Part shown: piece after piece, positions 56,241-64,000 of the stretch
Position numbering within the stretch: the stretch's first letter is position 1
Layout: the number at the start of each line of letters is the position of its first letter
Translations under genes and position numbers: made by a program
Assembly (NCBI GenBank): GCA_007922225.1
Contig: ML680055.1
Coordinates: 585,496 to 649,495 of the forward strand
DNA: 64,000 nucleotides
From: Emydura subglobosa
Taxonomy: Eukaryota; Chordata; Testudines; Chelidae
Direction: 5' to 3'
The notes under the pieces: model-generated
What the model saw: the letters and a program-made list of their open reading frames with translations, nothing else
The model's database searches: none
What the model was told of the DNA's origin: nothing

Positions 56241-58566
56241 GCTAGCACCTTTGTCATGATCTGGGCTGCTCACTGCTGGAGTTCACCAGACCCCTGACAT
56301 ACCAGTAGTGTGCCTGATGTACCACAGGTTGGAGGTGATAACCGTAGGTCCCAGTAACCACTCAGGCATGTGACCAAGTGAAGGCTGGCAAGACAGGGAA
56401 AGATTGTGACTATCTTGTGTACAGGGGCTTAAACTGTAACAAAAAAGCAGTTCCTAACTGGGCATCTGGGGAGCAGCCCAGTAGAGGGTTCAAGTTCTCC
56501 AGATCTAGTGCCTGGGCTGCCCTCTGTCACCATGCCTCAGTGGGTCAAGAGCTGAGGATGCAGAGTCAGGACAAACCGCTGAAGAGTAGGGCAGACACAG
56601 CCCAAACTGACAGAAAGAATTATTCTATTATTAGATTATACGAAGCCAGTCACAGAAGCAAACTTCTGTCTCACCACACAGGTTCATAGGAAGAAAAATG
56701 CAGTCTCAGAACTCTGGGTTCCCCTTCACCCTGCCCACGGGGGCAGGGAGCCTCCTTGCCACGCCCTCCCTCCCCAGCTGAAGCAGAAAATGTCATGGAG
56801 GCGACAGGAAGTCACGGCTCCATGACACAATCTTAGACTTCATGATGACACACAGATTAAAGAGGCAAATCATCTGTAGTGAATCAAACCATTCCCACGG
56901 ACACCTTACACGACATGCTTTGTACAAGAATCGTGGCAGTTGTTTCACAGCGGCAGTATCACGGATATAAATGGTTGTGTGCAATCACACAGCAACACAC
57001 CCTCTCCAGTCCATGCCTTTATTAAAGGCAAATAGGAGTAGGCCAGTTTCCAGGCCAGGCTCCGTCAGTGTCTCTCCCTGGGAACTCTCTGCACTGGCTC
57101 CCTGCCCCGCTGGTCCCACATACACCTGCTCCCAGCTACAACGTCCATCAGTCACAGCCTGCCGAGTCCACATGTGGCTCCCCATGTCTCGCTGCAGCCT
57201 GCTCGGCACACATCTCCCTCCCGCCAGTTACCCAGCACCTAGACTCCCTGCTGCTCCTGGCTTCCAAGCCACCACCCACCACTTCTCCAAATGCAAGGTT
57301 TCTTTTTGGATCAAAGCATTCCATCGAGTTTCTGCTCCCACACCCTCCTCACCAGGGGAGGGGGATGTGCCTTGATGACTCTCTCCCAACCCACAAGACT
57401 TGATGGGAAGGGTAAGATCCCTGCTTAACAGACTCATCGCACCTGATATTCAGCCTATTTTCTCCCTTGGTTTAACCCATCCTTCCTTGTTCTGCCATGA
57501 TAATTCCTCTCCCTTCTCGAAGACATTTAGCCTGGCTAGACACACGGAACTTTTTCCTCTCCCCTCCTGAATCAAGCCCCCAGCTCGTCTCTAAGTTGTC
57601 TCAGGCAGTTGAGCACAAGTTAGCCAAGTGACTTCTGTTTCTAATCATTTGCTGATTCATCAATTTCTGTCTGGGTAGGACCTCTCCCAGTACAGACGCA
57701 AAGGACTGCTCAGTCTGAGGGAGGCGTGCTTTGGTTTCTCTTTAATGGGCTCGATTATGCACTAGTGAAAGTTAACAAGCTCATGCAGGATCCTCTTCTG
57801 CCCAGCGTATTTTCAGTACTCTGCAGGGCCAGCGAGTAGAGCCACAAAACCAGACGTTCAGCCCAGATTACTTTTATTTTAGAGTGAAAACACAATCAAC
57901 CCCAAAGTAAGATCTCCATGGGTGTGAGCATGCAGCGCGCGCCTCTGCTGACCTGCAAAGAGCAGACAAATGACTGGCAACAGCCCCCAGCGTTCTGACT
58001 GGCTTGTTGCTAACTAATTCCCACCTCTGGCAACAAGCAGAATTTTGCATTGACTCCTCTGTACCTGCTGTGCTGGGAAGGATGAGCCAGAGAGGGGCCT
58101 TGCAAAAGGTCACACAATGCGTCAAAGGCAGCCAGGCCTGACTTCCCATCCTGTGCTCTGGTCCCTCCGACTCCCCCAGCTCCATTCTCCAGCTTCCCAG
58201 AGTGCTGCCGTCTGAACTTTTCTTCCCATTGATCTTTTCTAGGGTGGCCAGAGGAACAGTTTTGTTCAACCTTTTGCACTCAGTCTCTGGGAGCACCTCT
58301 GGAAGCAAAGCCATGCTAGATCTACTTTTGAAGTGATGTGTAATACCCAGAATATGAAAATTGCTTCTCTTTGGCCTGCTTTCTGGGTCCTCCCGTTTCT
58401 CCCGTGCTCTGGTTCAGAGAAGAGATTTCCCCTTTATCTTCTCGGTATCAGGGATTCATTTCCCTGAATGTGATGTTCGAGATTTGAATCTGAATCCCAG
58501 CGAGTGAATGTCTGTTGAAGAGCTGTTCTGTCAGGAAGCCCTCGGCCATACTCTCTTCGAGTCAGA
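56241..58566. other. intron spacer, no gene seen
   Basis: Frames at 56378-56689, 56971-57403 and 57874-58314 show no recognisable domain, overlap opposite-strand frames, and lack splice signals linking them to WNT3. Confidence 0.45.
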
Positions 58567-58742
58567 GACATTAAGGCCGGAAGGGACCATTTCTCCATCC
58601 CTGACCATTTTCAAATCCAGACTGGATGTTTTCCTAGCAGCTCTGCTCCAGGAGTTACTTTGTGGCAGGTCTCTAGTCTGGGCTGTGCAGGAGGTCAGAT
58701 TCGATGATGACAATGGTTCCCTCTGGCCGTGGTGTCTGTCAG
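58567..58742 (+). mobile_element. CR1 LINE 3' end next to a tiny inverted tail
   Basis: 'gacattaaggccggaaggga' at 58567 is a reversed CR1 tail of about 25 bp. From 58593 a forward CR1 3' end follows ('ttctccatccctgaccattt', 'actggatgttttcctag', 'ggaggtcagattcgatgatg'), ending near 58742. Confidence 0.82.
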
Positions 58743-58745
58743 TCG

Positions 58746-58935
58746 AAGGCCTGGGCTACACTAAACAGTCGGGTCGCGGTAAGGCAGCTTACATTTGTGT
58801 CAGTGCGCACACTGCAGCATTGTTCCACCAGCACAAGCGTCCTACTACACTGACATAATTACTCCACCTCCACAAGAGGCGTAGGGCTTATGTCGGTGTA
58901 GTTAGGGCAAGGCAGCATCTGTATAGACACTGTGA
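58746..58935. mobile_element. MITE remnant, GGCCTGGGCTACACT end
   Basis: Left end GGCCTGGGCTACACT resembles that of 46278. The right part ends near 'gtatagacactgtg', where the terminus is decayed. Confidence 0.5.
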
Positions 58936-59119
58936 CCCCGCTCCTGGCTGGGAATGGGGAGCCAAGGGAGTGGGTGGGCCCAGCTGGGCTCCCAGCAGGG
59001 AGCTGCCAGTGGAGCTGAGGGACCGGGCTCTTAGCTCCCCAGACCCATGGATCAGTGGAAGTGCTCCTGGCGAGGCTGCGTGGCTATGAATCACGGCAGT
59101 AACTACCCAGCTGGAGAAT

Positions 59120-59395
59120 TTCACCCAGTGACTTCTTCATGGAGCCCATAACTTCTGGCTGAGTTACAGAGCGTCTTTTTTAAAGACAGTCAAGCTGGGT
59201 TTAAAGATTTCAAGAGATGGAGCAAAGCAACCCTGCGGAAGCTTTTTCAATGGCTAATCACCCTCACTACTAAAAAATTGAACCTTATTTGTAGTCTGGA
59301 TGTTTAGATTCAGCTTCCAGCCACTGGATCTTGTTATACTTTTGTCCCCTATAAACAGAAGCTTTCCTCCATTTAGATACATAGATAGACCCTGA
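59120..59395 (-). mobile_element. CR1 LINE 3' fragment
   Basis: 'taaagatttcaagagatgga', 'tcaatggctaatcaccctc', 'ttcagcttccagccactgga' is reversed CR1 C-terminal/3' UTR sequence. The DIRS element follows directly. Confidence 0.8.
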
Positions 59396-59689
59396 GAAAG
59401 GCAACTTCTTCCAAGATTGTTCCTGTGGGTGCTCCACTTCTGGTGACGGGGCATCCCTGTGCCTTTGATTGGAGAATTTCAGCAGCCGTGCTCGTCAGGG
59501 TCACGTGCGCTCTCGGCTGACATCTATCTAGCGCCATGCAACCAGACCCTCTTCAGTTCCTTCTCCGCCGTCCTCAGTCGGAGACCGACCGCCCAGTGTC
59601 TTCAGACTTCCAGCCGCGCTTTGTGTTTCAAATAGTTTAGTCTTAGTACCCGAGGCATTTATCCCTTGCTCCCCATTTATTTCCCAAGT

Positions 59690-61180
59690 GGGCAAGTATG
59701 GCGTTGAGGGGCAAACAGAAGCCTACCTCCTCTGCTACTGCACTGACGGAGCCGCGGCTCCTAGATGCGCCGCACAGGCTATGGTGCCACCTTTTGTCCC
59801 CATAGCGCAGAGCACTCGGATGTCGTCACCGACAGCCACAACTTCAACAGCATCACCAGCACCGAAACCTCGGCACCGCACCTTTGTCTACACCAGACGG
59901 ACCTGCTTGTTTCATCAATGCCAGAATCATCTCTCTGTGGCCCTCATGTTTCCACGGCACACAAGGCACTATGCCAGCCCGCTTCACTTCAGGCCCCTCT
60001 ATTCTCTAGCAAGGAGGAAGATACTGAGAAGGAGGAGGGTGTCTTTTCATCTCACCACTCCTCTCCCATCCAATCTACTGCAGTGGTGGGCCCATCTGTG
60101 CAGCTGTGAGCTCATCACAGGGCTAACACCCAGGTGTGCCACCACCTATGCCATTCCCTACCGGAAGCCCTGGGGGCATACCAGAGACAGTACCCCAGGC
60201 CTCCAAGCCCATACAAGGAAAGGATTAGATCCACCCACCACCCTTAGTGGCTGCACCTTCAGGACCGCCTGAGGAATGCTTTGAAGAACAGGCAGTGGCC
60301 CCTGGAACAAGACACAGATTTCCTCCTGTTCCCCAGACAAGGCCATAAAGCCACCGCCACTCACAGCTCGGGATGAGTTTAAACATTTAAAAGAGCTTTT
60401 TCTAAGAATCGCTGATTCTTTAGAGGCCCTCCGGAGGAGGCCCCAGAGTCCCAGAACAAGTTACTGGACATTCTCCATGCATCCTCCTCATCAAAAATTG
60501 CACTTCCCATAAACAATGCACTCCTGGAGATGGCTAAAAACTTATGGCAGACCCCAGCTACAATACCAACCACCAGTAAGGGAGTGAAAAAAAGTACTAT
60601 GTCCCTGCTAAAGGACTGGCCTTCTTAGTTTTGCACCCCACACCCAACTCCTTAGTGGTCGATGCTGTCAACTAACAAAGCAGGCAACAATCCAGAGCCA
60701 CCCCATGTGCCAAAGAGTGGAGTCAGTTAGATCTCCTTGGCCACAAGGCCTATTCATCAGCCACTTTTCAATTCCGGATTGCCAGTTACACTGCTCTAAT
60801 GGTAAAACACCACCACAAATTATTCCAGATTCATAGAATGTATTGACATTATCCTGGAGGACAAAAGAGACCAATTTATATCCACCATTTTGGAGAGCTA
60901 ACTCCAAGCCAGAACTGCTTTACAGCATCTTTAGATGCGGTGGACATGGCAGCATGCTCCATGGCCACTGTCACTGTTATGCACCGGGCTCCATGGTTCC
61001 ACCTATACGCCTTCCCAAGGGATGTACAATCCCCTGTGGAGGTACAATCCTTCTTTTTGATAGCCAGAAGCTGTTTGCAGCAAAAACCGACAAGTCCCTT
61101 TATACTCTGAAGGACTCACGGGCGACGCTTTGCTCCCTGCATGTATACACACCTGCATCAAAAAGAAAACAGGGTAAATG
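59690..61180 (+). pseudogene. DIRS gag relic
   Basis: Several broken frames. Recognisable gag-like blocks are 'LFLRIADSLEAL' near 60395, 'VDAVN' near 60660, 'WSQLDLLGHKAYSS'-like sequence near 60717-60760, 'FRIANYTALM' near 60770, and 'KLFAAKTDKSLYTLKDSRATL' read in blocks (61068-61130), followed by 'YTPASKRKQGK'. Gag packages element RNA. Frameshifts near 60270, 60440 and 60840 inactivate it. Confidence 0.72.
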
Positions 61181-61599
61181 ATCCCACCGAGAAAGCTATC
61201 CCACCCAGCGTACACGGTCTGTCCCGTACACCCACAACAGATGCACTGAGCACACAAGGACACAGACAGAGGCCTCCAAAGCATCAACCATCTCCAGGCT
61301 CAATCACCGGCATCCCACCAACCTTCTGCAAAACAACAATTTTGAGTATTTGGTCGAGGATCCAAGAGCCTTCCACCATTCCTCAGTTCAGGCTCCATCA
61401 CTGACATCGTTTTGGTTACCATTTGACCCCTTTCTACACAGCGTGGCAATCCATCACCGCAGACAAATAGGTTCCAGAAATAGTCCATTCATGCTATGCG
61501 ACACTGTTCATCTCCATCTCCCCTTCCTTCCCCATCCCTCTTCAAGGACCACTCTTACCACCACCTTTTATGGCAAGAAGTAAACCACTCCTAAGCTGG

Positions 61600-62250
61600 G
61601 CGCCCTGGAACTGGTACCATCGCAACACAGAAGGGTTTTTACTCCCACTACTTCTTGACCCAGAAAAAGAATGGAGAATGGAGGCCTATTCTAGACCTTA
61701 GAAAACTCAACAAATTTGTAAGGGTCCAACAGTTCAGGATGGTCACATTAGCAACACTAATCCCAGCACTGGAACAGGGGGACTGGTTGTCAGCCCTCGA
61801 CCTCCAAGACACCTATTTTCATGTAAGCATACATCCTGCACAGGAGGTTCCTCACATTTACTTTGGGGACAGAACATTATCTCTACAAAGTTCTGCCTTT
61901 TGGCTTTTCGACAGCACCATGGGTGCTTTCCAAAATTCCGCAAGCAGGGAGTGACAATTTTTCGCTACCTGGACGATTGCCTGTTAAAAACACCCACCCA
62001 GGCAGATGCCATAGACATTATACACAGGATAATCGCCCTCTCCTCGCAGCTGGGATTACAACTAAACATACAAAAATCAATACTGACACACATGCAGAAC
62101 CTTGTCTTCATCAGGGCACATCTCAACGCTCAAGAGGCCAAAGCATCACTACCACCAACCACATTCCTCACCATAGTCAGTCTGATCTCCACAGTACTGA
62201 GCAGCCCACAGATATTAGCACGGACCTGTCTCCAACTATTAGGCCATATG
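61600..62250 (+). pseudogene. DIRS reverse transcriptase relic
   Basis: Frame 61655-61954 carries 'KKNGEWRPILDLRKLNKF' and 'GDWLSALDLQDTYFHVSIHP', the RT fingers and first catalytic Asp region. After a frameshift near 61900 the next frame holds 'GVTIFRYLDDCLLKTPTQAD', with the YLDD catalytic box at 61966-61977, then 'LGLQLNIQKSILT'. A frameshift separates the two halves of the active site. Confidence 0.9.
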
Positions 62251-62279
62251 GCGGCAACCACATTCATGGTACAACACGT

Positions 62280-62820
62280 GTCTTCACATGCAGTGCCTTC
62301 AGGGTTGGCTAAGAACTGTCTACATACCACACAAACACAACCTAAAGAGATGCCTTGCAATGCTGCTCAAAGTCAAAGATGCTCTACACTGGTGGACACA
62401 ACCCAGCAATGTGTGTGTGGGAGTTCCTTACACACTTACTCCACCTTCAATGGATTCTCACAACCGAAACCTCCTTGATAGAACCCAGCTACAACACCAC
62501 ACAATTCAGGGCAGGTGGTCTCCCTCCAAGCCACTGTTACACATAGATCTCCTGGAACTGTGCACAGCTCACAACGTGTGCTCGCACTTCCTACCATTGA
62601 TCAGGAATGAGACTATACAGGTAATGACAGACAACATTGCCTGCATGTTTTATGTAAACCAACAGGGGCGGGGCAAGGTTGCACTCTCTATGCACCGAAG
62701 CCATGAAACTATGGAACTGGTGCAGCTGACACAATGTCAACTTCTCAACTGCGTATCTCCCAGGATGTCAAAACATCACAGTGGATACATTGAGCAGGGA
62801 ACTCTCTCAGCACCATGAAT
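62280..62820 (+). pseudogene. DIRS RNase H relic
   Basis: Frame 62288-62818 shows 'LLHIDLLELCTAHNVCSHFL', 'IQVMTDNIACMFYVNQQG' (the Asp-Asn block of RNase H) and a terminal 'MSKHHSGYIEQGTLS', where the expected catalytic Asp context is altered. Upstream in another frame, 'WLRTVYIPHKHN' links RT and RNase H. Confidence 0.8.
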
Positions 62821-63194
62821 GGGAGCTAAACAACAGAGCATATTCAGACAGTGGGATATTCACCCATACATAGACATTTTCACGACATCCCAGAATAACA
62901 AATGTCCACAATTCTGCTCGAGAGCAGGGCTGGGCTTGCAATGCCTTTCTCCTCAAATGGGATGCGCCTCTGCTAGACACATTTCCCCCAGCCCCCTGCT
63001 ATTGAGGGTAATACACAAAATAAGAGACAACAAAGCCAAAGTCACCCTGATAGCCCCCACGTGGCTCAGACAAACTTGGTATGTCTACCTGTTGAGAATG
63101 GTGGTTTGTGCGACACGCACTCTTCCACTTTTACTAATCTTCTTTTGCTGGATGCCAGACAAGTTTACCACCCAAACCTGGAGAGGCTTCACCT
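62821..63194 (+). pseudogene. DIRS post-RNase H segment
   Basis: Frame 62819-63211: 'RQWDIHPYIDIFTTSQNNKCPQFCSRAG' read in blocks, then 'RVIHKIRDNKAKVTLIAPTW', a segment that usually follows RNase H in vertebrate DIRS elements. Function not assigned. Confidence 0.65.
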
Positions 63195-63838
63195 ACGTGG
63201 TGCCATCATGACAAACTGACCTGCTCGGAACAGGTGAAAGGTATATTATTGAACAACAGAAGGACAACCACACAAAATACTAACCTGCATAAATGGAAGA
63301 AATGCTCCATCTGGTGCCAAAACAAACTAGGCTGGCCTGTTACCACCCCCTTACCAATGATTATAGAACACATGCTAGAACTGAAGAACTCTGGCCTATT
63401 CCTTAGCTCGCTTAGATTGTACCTTGCCATTATTACTGCCTTTCACCACAAGGTGGATGGAATATCAATATTTGCCCATCTTATCACCAAACAGTTTCTT
63501 AGGGGTATCAGAAATGTCTACCGTGAAATATGAGTACCTACCCAACCTTGGGTCTTGAACTTGGTACTACCCTACCTTACTGGGGCCCTATGCGAATCGT
63601 TAGCAACATGCTCTCTAACACATCTGTCAATGAGGGTGGCATTCTTAGTCACTCTCACGTCTGTCCAATGAGTGGGAGAATTAGAGGTCCTCATGGCGTA
63701 CCCATCATATGCCATCTTTTTCAAGGACAAAGTCACCCTATGATCTCATCCTAAATTTTTACGCAAAATACCCTCTTCTTTCCACCTAAACCAACCAGTC
63801 CATCTTCCCTTGTTCTTCCCTACACCTCCTGGGAGTAA
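63195..63838 (+). pseudogene. DIRS tyrosine recombinase, N-terminal part only
   Basis: Frames 63234-63533 and 63530-63770 give 'WCQNKLGWPVTTPL', 'LSSLRLYLAIITAFHH' (core-binding domain) and 'RGIRNVYREI'. They then read '...VTLTSVQ', a TGA at 63669-63671, and 'VGELEVLMAYPSYAIFFKDKV'. The TGA sits where the first catalytic Arg is expected. The frame ends near 63838 before the H-x-x-R and Tyr motifs, so the catalytic half is deleted. Confidence 0.8.
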
Positions 63839-63891
63839 CCGGGACTCAATATTACCGTTCACTGAGGAGCAGTGCACTACAGTCGCCTGCA

Positions 63892-63989
63892 GTGGAGCAC
63901 CGACAGGGACACTCCTCGAAGAAGAGAAGGTGACTCACCCTGTAAAGTATCTGAGGTTCTTCGAGATGATGTCCCTGGGGGTACTCCAC
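63892..63989. repeat. near-palindrome of DIRS terminal repeats
   Basis: Left arm 63892-63923 (GTGGAGCAC...GAAGAA) is the inverted form of right arm 63957-63989 (TTCTTCGAG...CTCCAC), with a 33-nt spacer. Both arms match the left end at 59407-59438. Confidence 0.9.
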
Positions 63990-64000
63990 ACCTACTTTCC

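Larger units (their letters stand above)
41594..64000 (+). other. presumed WNT3 intron 2 (start)
   Basis: Sequence after the exon 2 donor. WNT3 exon 3 should encode a cysteine-rich Wnt segment of about 266 nt, but no such frame was recognised in these 22.4 kb. The segment is filled with CR1, MIR, MITE, hAT, Gypsy and DIRS sequences and contains the assembly gap. If the gap does not hide exon 3, intron 2 exceeds 22 kb. Confidence 0.55.
59407..64000 (+). mobile_element. DIRS-type retrotransposon (tyrosine-recombinase class), decayed
   Basis: Gag, RT, RNase H and tyrosine-recombinase segments lie in order on the plus strand, with no LTRs. Instead the 32-nt left end (59407-59438, starting TTCTTCCAAG) reappears inverted at 63892-63923 and again direct at 63957-63989. 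Inverted terminal repeats and a recombinase rather than an integrase define DIRS elements, which insert through a circular intermediate. Stops and frameshifts occur in all four segments. The element runs to or past the window end. Confidence 0.88.

Noticed and set aside
56971..57403. Two plus-strand frames (134 and 111 codons) considered as exons.
   Set aside because: They overlap in different phases, contain no domain, and lack flanking splice signals consistent with WNT3.

Overview
This window looks like a piece of a reptile nuclear genome, most likely a turtle. It is crowded with CR1 LINE copies that end in the 'catagaatcatagaa' type 3' tail. It also carries MIR-type SINEs, hAT and Harbinger-like DNA elements, a DIRS-type tyrosine-recombinase retrotransposon, a Ty3/Gypsy relic and a solo LTR. 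Nothing bacterial or plasmid-like is present. A 10-N gap lies at 47426-47435.

Only one host coding segment can be supported: exon 2 of WNT3 (41352-41593, + strand). It is 242 nt, with a phase-2 acceptor and a phase-1 donor, and both splice signals are intact. Sequence upstream is best read as WNT3 intron 1 (possibly with upstream flank) and sequence downstream as intron 2. I could not find exon 1 (signal peptide) or exon 3, so intron 2 would be at least about 22 kb, unless exon 3 lies in the assembly gap.

Layout. 0-3 kb: spacer with a CA repeat, a MITE piece and a CR1 tail. 3.3-9.8 kb: a long minus-strand CR1 broken by a hAT element, then plus-strand CR1 pieces. 10.0-10.35 kb: a decayed Harbinger transposase N-terminus. 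10.4-11.2 kb: an internally deleted CR1. 12.1 kb: a palindromic MITE. 13.7-14.8 kb: a CR1 tail and an RTE-like LINE 3' part. 14.8-19.0 kb: one long minus-strand CR1 with ORF1 esterase, endonuclease and RT remains, cut by a 1,046-bp solo LTR and holding an internal tandem duplication. 19-20.5 kb: two more CR1 pieces and a short hAT MITE. 20.5-41.3 kb: mostly spacer with scattered MIR, CR1 and MITE copies and a GC-rich 48-bp minisatellite. 41.35 kb: WNT3 exon 2. 42.9-44.3 kb: CR1. 46.3 kb: a MITE with clear ends. 47.4 kb: a 42-bp minisatellite around the gap. 49.4-52.4 kb: CR1 pieces ending in a hAT MITE with a perfect 8-bp target duplication. 52.7-55.3 kb: a minus-strand Ty3/Gypsy gag-pol relic cut by a 926-bp hAT element. 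55.4-59.4 kb: CR1 tails and a MITE. 59.4-64.0 kb: a DIRS element (gag, RT, RNase H, truncated tyrosine recombinase) ending in a near-palindrome of its terminal repeats.

I see no undescribed functional system. The most informative material is the nested stratigraphy of insertions, several with readable target-site duplications, and domain relics that no long open frame reveals (Harbinger transposase, Gypsy RT, CR1 ORF1 esterase, truncated DIRS recombinase). Family assignments come from recognising motifs by eye; no alignment or database search was run.
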